Assembly: GCA_947457545.1 (NCBI GenBank)
Contig: CANGXD010000009.1
Location: 1 to 54,915 of the forward strand
Origin: Gemmatimonadaceae bacterium
GTDB lineage: Bacteria; Gemmatimonadota; Gemmatimonadetes; Gemmatimonadales; Gemmatimonadaceae
DNA length: 54,915 nucleotides
Direction: 5' to 3'
How positions within the stretch are numbered: position 1 is the stretch's first letter; every line of letters starts with the position of its first letter. Below are positions 44,494 to 52,120 of this stretch, piece by piece. The position numbers and the translations under genes are program-made. The notes below the pieces were generated by a model. The model did not search any database. It saw only the letters and a list, made by a program, of their open reading frames with translations, and was not told where the DNA came from.

Positions 44494-45911
44494 GCAGGGG
44501 CGTCGGCAAATCCGGCAGCGGCGATGGTCCGTCGCTCTTCGCCCCTGGGAGTAAGGCGGAGCCGTTGGCCGCACGTATGCGTCCCGATCGACTCGAGGAC
44601 GTACTCGGTCAGCAGCATCTGCTGGCAGTCGGGCGCCCGCTCGGCGACGCCATTCGCAACGGCAGCATCGGGAGCGTCATACTCACAGGCCCAAGCGGTA
44701 CGGGCAAGACGACCATTGCGAGCCTGATTGGCCGATACACGCAGCAGACGGTTGTCGTCCTGAATGCCGTCACCGATGGCATCCCGCGGCTACGCGAGAT
44801 CGTGACCGAGGCCGAGCGCCGACTCAACTTCGATGGTCGGCGCACGCTGGTTGTGGTCGACGAAATTCACCGTTGGGCAAAGTCGCAGCAGGATGCGTTG
44901 CTTCCTCATGTCGAGAATGGCGTGATCTCGCTCTGTGGGGCAACGACAGAGGTTCCGGCGTTCGCCGTGGTGGGCGCGCTGCTCTCGCGTTGCCGCGTAT
45001 ACGCGCTGCGGCCGCTGGTAATCGGGGATATCGTCGAAGTCGTGGAACGCGCCCTGAGCGACCGCTCACGCGGATTGGGAGAGCGCGCGTTGCACGTGAC
45101 TCCCGACACGCTGCGCTGGCTCGGCGAGCAATGTGACGGCGATGCCCGTCGCGCACTTGGCGCGCTCGAGGCGGTGTCCAATACGTTGCCTGATGGTGCC
45201 ACCGTCAGTGTGGACGCGCTCTCGGCGTCGCTCGGTGTTCGGGTCGTTGCGTACGACCGCATCGATATCGATCGCAACGCGGTACTCTCTGCCTTCCACA
45301 AATCTTGTCGTGGCTCCGATCCGCATGCGGCGCTGTACTGGCTGGCCCGGGCGTTGCTGGCTGGTGAAGATGCACAGGTGTTTCTGCGACGTCTCGCGGC
45401 GATTGCGACCGAGGACATCGGGCTGGCAGACCCCGATGCGCTGCAGGTGGTCATGACGGCCTGGGAGGCCTACCGGCGACTTGGGCCGGCAGAGGGGGAA
45501 CGCGCTGTGGCACAAGCAGCGGTGTACTGCGCCACGGCTCCCAAATCCAATCGGCTGTATATGGCATGGCGCGCGGCACAGGAGGCAGCGCAGGGCACCC
45601 CGTCGGAACCGGTCCCGGCCCACCTTCTGAATTCCGAGATGCATCTGCGCGCCGATGAGGCCCGTCGGATACCGTACCAGTACCCGCACGACTATCCCGG
45701 CGCGTTCGTCGCGCAGCCGTACCAGCCCGACGTGTTGCAGGGGCAGACCTATTATCAGCCTGGTCCGTTCGGTGAGGAGAAGCGGATTGCCCAGCGACTG
45801 GCTTGGTGGGCGGAGCGGGGCGGACCGCCGGTCGAGTCGGCGGGTACGACTCCCGCGGCAGTGTCCGCTGAGCGTGTGAACGAATCGACTATCCCCGGAG
45901 AAACCGCGTGA
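44490..45911 (+). CDS. rarA: RarA/MgsA, replication-associated recombination ATPase
   Basis: RarA (473 aa) is a clamp-loader-like AAA+ ATPase that acts at stalled replication forks. Walker A is GPSGTGKTT (about 67-75), Walker B with the family extension is VVDEIHRWAKSQQDALLPHVE, and the C-terminal region has SGSDPHAALYWLARALLAGED-type sequence and the final YQPGPFGEEKRIAQRL. The GTG overlaps the preceding stop. Its own stop overlaps the GTG of the LEA14-like gene. Confidence 0.95.
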   Translation: MSRGVGKSGSGDGPSLFAPGSKAEPLAARMRPDRLEDVLGQQHLLAVGRPLGDAIRNGSIGSVILTGPSGTGKTTIASLIGRYTQQTVVVLNAVTDGIPRLREIVTEAERRLNFDGRRTLVVVDEIHRWAKSQQDALLPHVENGVISLCGATTEVPAFAVVGALLSRCRVYALRPLVIGDIVEVVERALSDRSRGLGERALHVTPDTLRWLGEQCDGDARRALGALEAVSNTLPDGATVSVDALSASLGVRVVAYDRIDIDRNAVLSAFHKSCRGSDPHAALYWLARALLAGEDAQVFLRRLAAIATEDIGLADPDALQVVMTAWEAYRRLGPAEGERAVAQAAVYCATAPKSNRLYMAWRAAQEAAQGTPSEPVPAHLLNSEMHLRADEARRIPYQYPHDYPGAFVAQPYQPDVLQGQTYYQPGPFGEEKRIAQRLAWWAERGGPPVESAGTTPAAVSAERVNESTIPGETA

Positions 45912-46393
45912 ACTTCCGTATGAGACATGCCGTGACGGCCGCTATGGTTGCCGTTGCCGCCACAGGTGCGGCTGGCTGTGCTGCCCTCGGGCGCGCCACC
46001 TTCAAGGAGCCCACCGTCGCGCTCCGTGAGTTCAACATTACCGGCCTTGGCCTGACCGGCGGGAGCGTCGATGTTGTGCTGTCCGTGTACAATCCCAACG
46101 GCTACAAGCTCGACGCGCTCAAGATGACATATCAGGTCGACGTCGATTCCATCAAGCTTGGCGAAGGCGCGCTCGATGGGCGATTCGTGGTGCCGGAGAA
46201 GGACTCGTCGCTGGTGCGACTGCCCGTGCGGTTCACCTATGCCGGACTCGGCGCCGCCGGGCGGGCCCTCATTCAGGCGGGTACGGTGAACTACCGCGTT
46301 CGTGGCGACTTCACGGTCGATACCCCGCTGGGCAACTTCACGCGACCGTATGATCAGAAGGGTCGCTACTCGTCGGTGGCGGGCAGCAGGTAA
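45908..46393 (+). CDS. LEA14-like lipoprotein (WHy domain)
   Basis: This 161-aa protein resembles bacterial LEA14/WHy-domain proteins, linked to desiccation or stress tolerance. A signal peptide ends in GAAGC, with the Cys near residue 24 as a probable lipidation site. The rest is a beta-sandwich with the family segments FNITGLGLTGGSVDVVLSVYNPNGY and VPEKDSSLVRLPVRFTYAGL. The GTG overlaps the rarA stop by 4 bases. The molecular role is inferred only from the family. Confidence 0.82.
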   Translation: MNFRMRHAVTAAMVAVAATGAAGCAALGRATFKEPTVALREFNITGLGLTGGSVDVVLSVYNPNGYKLDALKMTYQVDVDSIKLGEGALDGRFVVPEKDSSLVRLPVRFTYAGLGAAGRALIQAGTVNYRVRGDFTVDTPLGNFTRPYDQKGRYSSVAGSR

Positions 46394-46445
46394 TCTTCTG
46401 CGCTTTCGCTAGCTTTCAGTATCTCTTACACGCGGGTTCAGTCAC

Positions 46446-47795
46446 ATCAGTCGCGAGCCGATCAACCTCACACAGCCCGTCGAACGGGCCATCCTCGTCA
46501 GTGCGCCGTTCAAGCGGAGCTCTGCCAAGCATTTCGTCGACGAGCATCTGCAGGAACTCGCGCGACTTGCTGACACGGCCGGCGCCGAGGTAGTGGGGAC
46601 TCTCACACAGCAGCTCGATCGTCCACATCCCGGCACGTATCTGGGAAGCGGCAAGGTCGAGGAGCTGAAGCATCGCATCAAGGAGCTCGGCGCCACGCTC
46701 GTCATTTTCGACGACGAGCTTTCACCGGCGCAGGGGAAGAACGTCGAGCTCATCGTCAACACGCGCGTGATGGATCGCGCGGAACTCATTCTCGACATCT
46801 TCGCTACGCGAGCGCGGTCAAGTGAAGCGCGCATGCAGGTCGAGCTGGCGCAGCTGGAGTATCTGCTGCCGCGCCTGACGCGCATGTGGACACACCTTGA
46901 GAAGATGCGCGGCGGTATCGGTATGCGCGGGCCGGGCGAAACGCAGCTGGAAACCGACCGCCGCCTCATCCAACATCGCATCCGTATCCTCAAGGAGCGT
47001 TTGGCCGATGTGGAGCGTGCGCGTGAGGTGCAGCGTCAAGGCCGGCACACACACTTCCGCGTCGCGCTGGTGGGATATACCAATGCCGGGAAGTCTTCCA
47101 TCCTGCGCAGCATGGCCAACGATACAGACGTGTTTGTGGAAGACCGTTTGTTCGCGACACTTGATCCCCTGACGCGGGAAGTCGAAGTCGGCGACGGCTA
47201 CACGGTCTTGCTCACGGACACCGTCGGTTTCATTCGGAAGCTGCCTCACCACCTGGTCGCATCCTTTCGCGCGACGCTGGCCGAAGCGCGTGAGGCCGAT
47301 CTCTTGTTGCACGTGATCGATTCCAGTCATCCCGCGTGGGAGGAGCAGCGTGACGTCGTGGACGGTGTCCTCCACGACCTCGGTCTGTCGGAGCGCCCGC
47401 TCACGTACATCATGAACAAGATGGATGCGATCTCCGAAGAAGAAGCGGCGTCCATGCGCGAACGGGTCGCCAATCTGATGCCCAACTCGCTGTTCGTATC
47501 GGCCCTGGCCACGGACGGTCTCGACGGCCTGAAGGCGTCACTCCTGTCGAGCATGCGTAATCAGCGCCCCATCCTCGAGGTGCACATTCCGGCCTCGAAC
47601 GGCCGGCTCATGGCCGAGGTGCATCGCGACGGCGAAGTGCTCGACCAGCGCGCCGACGATGACATGATCGTGCTGCGGGCGCGGCTCGACGAACGCACAA
47701 TCGGTCGTCTCCGCCAAGCGGGCGCCCGCGTGATCGTGACGCAGGGAGTAACACGCTCCAGTTCACCGTCGATGCGCTCCGTGCCGCTTCCGTAG
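46446..47795 (+). CDS. hflX: HflX, ribosome-splitting GTPase
   Basis: HflX rescues stalled and hibernating ribosomes. The N-terminal domain has RPHPGTYLGSGKVEELK, the linker has GGIGMRGPGETQLETDRR, and the G domain has P-loop GYTNAGKSS, DTVGFIRKLPHHLV and NKMD. Conserved sequence starts by 46479 (VERAILVS, LARLADTAGAEVVG), but between an in-frame TAG (46410) and GTG 46593 there is no ATG, GTG or TTG. I give ATC 46446 as a provisional start; ATC 46461 is another. GTG 46593 would remove about 40 conserved residues. Confidence 0.85.
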   Translation: MSREPINLTQPVERAILVSAPFKRSSAKHFVDEHLQELARLADTAGAEVVGTLTQQLDRPHPGTYLGSGKVEELKHRIKELGATLVIFDDELSPAQGKNVELIVNTRVMDRAELILDIFATRARSSEARMQVELAQLEYLLPRLTRMWTHLEKMRGGIGMRGPGETQLETDRRLIQHRIRILKERLADVERAREVQRQGRHTHFRVALVGYTNAGKSSILRSMANDTDVFVEDRLFATLDPLTREVEVGDGYTVLLTDTVGFIRKLPHHLVASFRATLAEAREADLLLHVIDSSHPAWEEQRDVVDGVLHDLGLSERPLTYIMNKMDAISEEEAASMRERVANLMPNSLFVSALATDGLDGLKASLLSSMRNQRPILEVHIPASNGRLMAEVHRDGEVLDQRADDDMIVLRARLDERTIGRLRQAGARVIVTQGVTRSSSPSMRSVPLP

Positions 47796-47819
47796 CGCGG
47801 CACCAGATCCCAAAACGCA

Positions 47820-47855
47820 CAAACGGCCGGCGATCGTGAGATCACCGGCCGTTTG
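47820..47855. terminator. Hairpin terminator between hflX and tRNA-Val
   Basis: An 11-bp stem (47820-47830 with 47845-47855) continues after one mismatch into a 4-bp GATC stem with loop GTGA. On the plus strand TTTG ends the stem after hflX; on the minus strand the stem is followed by TGCGTTTTG after tRNA-Val. It sits between convergent transcripts and may serve both. Confidence 0.7.
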
Positions 47856-47858
47856 CAA

Positions 47859-47932
47859 TGGGCGCGCAGGGACTCGAACCCCGGACCTCTGCTGTGTGAA
47901 AGCAGCGCTCTAACCAGCTGAGCTACGCGCCC
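47859..47932 (-). tRNA. tRNA-Val (CAC)
   Basis: The 74-base minus-strand gene folds as a standard cloverleaf: acceptor GGGCGCG pairs with CGCGCCC plus discriminator A, the anticodon stem CTGCT/AGCAG closes a loop with anticodon CAC (valine, GUG codons), and the T arm has GTTCGAGTC. No CCA is encoded, so Cca must add it. Confidence 0.93.
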
Positions 47933-47984
47933 GACACCATCCGCACCACCACCACCGTACATTGGCGGGCGGATCGAAAACGTA

Positions 47985-48017
47985 ACGGAGGTGCTGAGGC
48001 GTGGGAAGCCCCTCCGT
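47985..48017 (-). terminator. Possible terminator after the CAU tRNA
   Basis: A 7-bp inverted repeat (47985-47991 with 48011-48017) with a 19-base loop lies between the two tRNA genes. On the minus strand it is followed by TACGTTTTC. It could end the upstream tRNA transcript, but the pairing is modest and the two tRNAs may be co-transcribed. Confidence 0.3.
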
Positions 48018-48065
48018 CATAAATCGTCACCACAAATGCGATCCAGCAACGCGCTGGTCCCAAAA

Positions 48066-48139
48066 TGGTCCGGGTGGGACTTGAACCCACGATCGATCGA
48101 TTATGAGTCGACTGCTTTAACCGACTAAGCTACCGGACC
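48066..48139 (-). tRNA. tRNA with CAU anticodon, probably Ile2 (lysidine type)
   Basis: The 74-base minus-strand gene has acceptor GGTCCGG/CCGGACC plus discriminator A, anticodon stem GTCGA/TCGAT closing loop CTCATAA, and T-arm GTTCAAGTC. The anticodon CAU could be Met or Ile2. The AGCAG-x-CG-x-CTCATAA-x-CG context resembles tRNA-Ile2 (k2C-modified) more than elongator Met, and the D arm lacks initiator features. No CCA is encoded. Confidence 0.88.
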
Positions 48140-48233
48140 GTCGGCCACGAGCAGGCCGCACAACGAGTACCCATAGTTTCGGGATTTTCCGCCGCGGGCG
48201 CCAGTCCCAACGGACCGCAGCGACCGGCGCCGG

Positions 48234-49241
48234 TCAGCGCATGCCGGCGAGCTCGGCGACGTGGGAATCGTACGCCTCGAGGACTTCCTCGGCTGTCACC
48301 GTCGCCGCCCCGAGCTTCCCGACCTCGACCCCTGCGGCGTAGTTCGCCACGACCGCCGCCTCGAGGGTCGACGCGCCGGCGGCGAGCATCGTGGCCAGAT
48401 ACGCGGTGACGGTATCGCCGGCGCCGACGACATCGTACACCTCACGTGCGGTCGTTGGCACCCGATGGACGACCCCGTCTGCCGAGACCAACGCCATGCC
48501 GCGCTCGCCGAGCGTCAAGAGCAGATGTTCGACACCAAGGCGGGCAAAGGTGGTCGGGAGTGCGGCCGGATGCTCGAGGTCAACGGCAGCGCCAAGAGCG
48601 CTCTCCAATTCACGACGATTCGGCTTGAACACGGTGGCGCCGCGATACGCAAAGAAGTTGCGGAACTTCGGGTCGACCACGATGGGCAGGCCCCGTGTCT
48701 TCGCGAGTGTGATCGCCCCCTCGATGACGGCCGGTACGAGAACGCCCTTGTTGTAATCCTCGAACACCAGAGCCGTCGCCTGCGGCAACGTGCGCTCGAT
48801 GGCGTCGAGGACGCGCTGCACATCGCCCGCGTCAAGGTCCGCGTCGTCTTCTTCGTCGAAGCGAACGAGCTGCTGCGACCGTGCCATGACGCGCGTCTTG
48901 GTGGTCGTAGGACGGGCAACCGTCACCAGAGAACGCGACTCCATGCGGCCGGCTTCGAGCCGTTCACGCAGGGTCTCCCCCGCGACATCATCTCCGACGA
49001 CTGCTACCAAGTCGCACCCCGCGCCGAGTGCCGCGACGTTTTGTGCCACGTTGGCGGCACCGCCAAGTGCGAGCTTCCGATCACGGACACGAACAACCGG
49101 CACTGGCGCTTCCGGGGAGATCCGATCGACATCACCACGGAGATACACGTCGAGCATGGCGTCACCGACGATCACGACGTGCTGGGAACGAGCCGCTGCC
49201 AGCAACGCCTCGAGCCGGGCGCGATTGATAAAGGGCGTCAT
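48234..49241 (-). CDS. hldA: HldA/RfaE domain I, heptose 7-phosphate kinase
   Basis: This 335-aa PfkB-family kinase phosphorylates D-glycero-beta-D-manno-heptose 7-phosphate at C1, the second enzymatic kinase step of LPS heptose synthesis. The N-terminus has GDAMLDVYLRGDVDRISPEAP and LALGGAANVAQNVAALG, and the PfkB signature with the catalytic Asp is DVVGAGDTVTAYLA. It lacks the nucleotidyltransferase domain of E. coli HldE, so a separate HldC is expected elsewhere. It pairs functionally with gmhA (41333) and reads divergently from the EamA gene. Confidence 0.9.
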   Translation of the reverse strand: MTPFINRARLEALLAAARSQHVVIVGDAMLDVYLRGDVDRISPEAPVPVVRVRDRKLALGGAANVAQNVAALGAGCDLVAVVGDDVAGETLRERLEAGRMESRSLVTVARPTTTKTRVMARSQQLVRFDEEDDADLDAGDVQRVLDAIERTLPQATALVFEDYNKGVLVPAVIEGAITLAKTRGLPIVVDPKFRNFFAYRGATVFKPNRRELESALGAAVDLEHPAALPTTFARLGVEHLLLTLGERGMALVSADGVVHRVPTTAREVYDVVGAGDTVTAYLATMLAAGASTLEAAVVANYAAGVEVGKLGAATVTAEEVLEAYDSHVAELAGMR

Positions 49242-49247
49242 GCGGTA

Positions 49248-49268
49248 AAGCTACACAAACAGTAGCTT
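49248..49268. promoter_or_regulatory. Divergent promoter inverted repeat between hldA and the EamA gene
   Basis: AAGCTAC (49248-49254) and GTAGCTT (49262-49268) form a perfect 7-bp inverted repeat around a 7-base spacer. Each arm contains TAGCTT read outwards, 6 bases before the hldA start and 7 bases before the EamA ATG at 49276. For hldA, ATGACG (49277-49272, minus) lies 18 bases upstream as a possible -35. It can be a pair of -10 elements, an operator or both. Confidence 0.5.
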
Positions 49269-49275
49269 GACCGTC

Positions 49276-50217
49276 ATGACTTCCCCCTCACCGTCTCCAG
49301 CCGCTGCGCCGCAGACTTCACCACTGCTGGTGTTGGCGCTGTCCGTCGTCGGGATCTCGTTCGCGGCGCCGCTGATTCGCCTGTCGGACGCCGACCCGTT
49401 GGTCATTGCCACGTGGCGCTTAGGATTCTCGATGATCATCGTGGCAGCGGCACTGCTGCTCGGCGGTGGTTGGCGCGAATGGCGCAAACTGGCGGCGGGC
49501 GAGTATCTGTGGGCGTGCGGTGCCGGTGTCATGTTGGCGATCCATTTCTGGTCATGGAACGCATCGCTGCGATACACCAGCGTAGCGGCGTCGGTCGCAC
49601 TGGTTAATCTGCAGCCCGTGATCATTGCGATCGTGAGTGCCACGTGGTTGCGGGAGTCACCGTCGGGTAAGCAGTGGGGCGGGATCGTGCTGGCGGTGGT
49701 GGGCGCGTTGGTGGTGGGGGTGGCCGACGTCCCCGGGGGGCTGGCGGCCATTGGACCGGCGTTGATGGGGAACGGCAACAGTGGCTCGCGAGCACTCTTC
49801 GGCGATCTGCTCGCCCTCCTGGGGGCCCTGACTGCCGCCGGCTATTACCTCGTGGGCCGGCGGATCCGGCAGCACCTGGGGCTCTGGCCGTATGTGGCGC
49901 TGGTCTATGGAGCCGCGTTTCTCGCGTGTGCAGGGCTCTCGCTCGCGTCGGGCAAACCGTTGACGCCGCAACCGCCACGCGAGCTGGCCATTTTTGCGGG
50001 GCTCGCCCTCGGGCCCACGCTTCTCGGGCATACCGGGATGAACTGGGCGCTCGGGCATTTGCCGGCATTCATAGTCAACCTGACCACCTTGGGCGAACCC
50101 ATCGGCGCCACGCTCTTGGCCGCCGTACTGCCGGGGATCGCGGAAATCCCCGGGCCGCTGACGCTCGTTGGCGGCGGGCTGGTGCTGGTCGGCGTCATGG
50201 TCGCCGCCCGCAAGTAG
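49276..50217 (+). CDS. EamA/DMT-superfamily transporter
   Basis: This 313-aa inner-membrane protein has ten hydrophobic helices arranged as two EamA repeats (about residues 15-150 and 170-310), the layout of drug/metabolite exporters. The first repeat has VVGISFAAPLIRLSDADPL and TSVAASVALVNLQPVIIA; the second has HTGMNWALGHLPAFIVNLTTLGEP. The substrate cannot be deduced. ATG 49276 is preferred; a TTG at 49267 would sit inside the promoter repeat. Confidence 0.88.
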   Translation: MTSPSPSPAAAPQTSPLLVLALSVVGISFAAPLIRLSDADPLVIATWRLGFSMIIVAAALLLGGGWREWRKLAAGEYLWACGAGVMLAIHFWSWNASLRYTSVAASVALVNLQPVIIAIVSATWLRESPSGKQWGGIVLAVVGALVVGVADVPGGLAAIGPALMGNGNSGSRALFGDLLALLGALTAAGYYLVGRRIRQHLGLWPYVALVYGAAFLACAGLSLASGKPLTPQPPRELAIFAGLALGPTLLGHTGMNWALGHLPAFIVNLTTLGEPIGATLLAAVLPGIAEIPGPLTLVGGGLVLVGVMVAARK

Positions 50218-50287
50218 GCACCTGCCCGCGGCAAAACTTCAGTTGCCGGGATTGGCGGGGCGGTCCGTGGGGCGGGCCGTCCGGGGT

Positions 50288-50293
50288 TATCTT
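50288..50293 (+). promoter_or_regulatory. Putative -10 hexamer of the asparaginase gene
   Basis: TATCTT lies 6 bases before the GTG at 50300, with no ribosome site between. No -35 element is clear. The spacing fits leaderless transcription. Confidence 0.4.
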
Positions 50294-50299
50294 TGTGGC

Positions 50300-51409
50300 G
50301 TGTGGATACCTGACTCCTTCGCCAGCCAGTCTCTTGGCGCCAATTCGGCCTCAGCGCCCCGCGTCGGCAATGGATTCGGACCTCCGCGGCAGACACGGAC
50401 GCTCGACGTCGTCGTGTCCCGCGGTGGGACGGTCGAGTCGCGTCATCGCGTCCATGCGGCAGTCGTCTCCGCCGACGGGGCGCTCGTAGACGCGTCGAGA
50501 GATCCTGAGCTGCCCGTGTGGTGGCGCTCCTGCGCCAAGCCGTTTCAGCTGATGCCCCTGCTTCGCAGCGGTGGCTTCGACGCATTGGGCTGGGGTACCG
50601 AAGAACTCGCGCTCGCCTGTGCGTCTCACGGCGGCGAGCCGGAGCACGTGGCGGTCGCGGCTCGCATGCTCGAGCGGCTGGGGCTCGAGGAAGGTGATCT
50701 CGCGTGCGGGCCACACGAGCCACTCGCCAGCCGCGGAGCGCGCCTGGCGCGCGAAGGCGGGCAACGGCTCACGCGCCTGCACAACAACTGCTCCGGCAAG
50801 CACTCGGCGATGCTCGCCCGCGCCGTGCAGTTGGGAGAGTCGACCGCGGGCTACGAGCGCGCGGCGCATGTGGTGCAGCAGGATTGTCTGACAGCGGTGA
50901 GTGAGTGGACGGGAGTGTCGTCCGATGCCATCCCTGTTGGAGTGGACGGGTGTGGCGTCTCCGTGTTCGCCCTGCCGCTCGCCAATATGGCGCTGTCGTA
51001 CGCGCGCCTCGTCCGGGCGGCGGCGGAAGGTGATGCCGCCAGTCGGCGTGTGGTCAGCGCCATGACCTCCCATCCGTTTTTGGTCGGGGGCACCGATCGT
51101 TTCGATACGGTGCTGATGGACGCGTGTGGTGGCAACGTGTTGTGCAAGATCGGCGCCGAAGGCGTGCATACGTTCGCCATTGTGGACCGTGCATTGGGTT
51201 TTGCCATCAAGGTGGAGGATGGCGCCCCACGTGCACAGTATCCGGCGGTGTTGGCGTTGTTGGCCGCGTACGACGCGCTCCCCAATCCGTTACCGGACGC
51301 GCTGCGAGAACATGTGCAGCGGGCCGTTCGCAATACACGCGGAGAACCTGTGGGGATGGTGCGTGTGGGTGACGGCGATGTCGGTGATGCGATGGAGTTC
51401 TCGCTATGA
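50300..51409 (+). CDS. Asparaginase II family (Rhizobium ReAV-like)
   Basis: This 369-aa protein belongs to the L-asparaginase II family typified by Rhizobium etli, unrelated to E. coli AnsA/AnsB. It shows the family segments VVVSRGGTVESRHR, WRSCAKPFQLMPLL (Ser-x-x-Lys dyad), CASHGGEPEHV, HNNCSGKHSAML and VDGCGVSVFALPL, with length equal to the known enzyme (about 367). It deaminates L-asparagine to aspartate and ammonia. The GTG at 50300 gives the family N-terminus; the open frame upstream overlaps the transporter gene. Its stop overlaps the next start. Confidence 0.88.
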   Translation: MWIPDSFASQSLGANSASAPRVGNGFGPPRQTRTLDVVVSRGGTVESRHRVHAAVVSADGALVDASRDPELPVWWRSCAKPFQLMPLLRSGGFDALGWGTEELALACASHGGEPEHVAVAARMLERLGLEEGDLACGPHEPLASRGARLAREGGQRLTRLHNNCSGKHSAMLARAVQLGESTAGYERAAHVVQQDCLTAVSEWTGVSSDAIPVGVDGCGVSVFALPLANMALSYARLVRAAAEGDAASRRVVSAMTSHPFLVGGTDRFDTVLMDACGGNVLCKIGAEGVHTFAIVDRALGFAIKVEDGAPRAQYPAVLALLAAYDALPNPLPDALREHVQRAVRNTRGEPVGMVRVGDGDVGDAMEFSL

Positions 51410-52092
51410 GCGACACGCTGCGTTCCGACGACCCAACGGTCGTAGATTCGGTGACAACACCCGACACCGCCCATGTTATCCTCTCGTCGTTGGATAGCGA
51501 GACGGCCGCGCTGGTCCATCTCGCGGCCGTACTCGCCGGCGGGAGTGAACAGCAAATGCGCCAGGCGCTCACCGCGGCGGTGGGGACGGTGCGTACGGTC
51601 TGGGTCGAAGAAGTCATCTTGCAGACCTATCTCTTTGCCGGGTTTCCGCGAGCACTGAACTCGGCGCGGGAATGGCGTCGAATCAGTGGCGTGCAGGCAC
51701 CCGACCGCGATGACTACGCTATCGACGATCCGGCGCTGCGTCAGTCGCAGGGTGAGAGAACGTGCTCGACGGTGTACGGCCGGTTCTACGACCGGCTGCG
51801 GGTCAATATCCACGATCTGCATCCAGCGCTCGACCGGTGGATGGTGGAAGAAGGGTACGGAAAAGTGTTGTCGCGCGCGCCGCTCGATCTGGCGCGCCGC
51901 GAGTTGTGCGTGATGGCCGCCTGCGCCATCGCGAAGCAGGATCGTCAGCTGCATTCCCATCTGCACGGGGCGTTGCACGCCGGAGCGTCGGAAACGACAG
52001 TCTCGTCGGCGCTCAATGTCATTGCGCCACTCCTCGACGCCGACGATGTCGTGCGGTATCAGGGGCTGTGGGCGCGCGTGCTCGGGAAGTGA
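51406..52092 (+). CDS. Carboxymuconolactone decarboxylase-like protein
   Basis: This 228-aa all-helical protein has two CMD/AhpD-like repeats: EEVILQTYLFAGFPRALNSAREW (about 65-90) and RRELCVMAACAIAKQDRQLHSH (about 165-190), the second ending in LHGALHAGASETTVSSAL. The AhpD CxxC redox pair is not present, so a peroxidase-reductase role is unlikely. The ATG overlaps the asparaginase stop by 4 bases. The substrate is unknown. Confidence 0.8.
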   Translation: MSDTLRSDDPTVVDSVTTPDTAHVILSSLDSETAALVHLAAVLAGGSEQQMRQALTAAVGTVRTVWVEEVILQTYLFAGFPRALNSAREWRRISGVQAPDRDDYAIDDPALRQSQGERTCSTVYGRFYDRLRVNIHDLHPALDRWMVEEGYGKVLSRAPLDLARRELCVMAACAIAKQDRQLHSHLHGALHAGASETTVSSALNVIAPLLDADDVVRYQGLWARVLGK

Positions 52093-52120
52093 ATTTCTTC
52101 TAGAGAGCCAAGAGCGTCTT

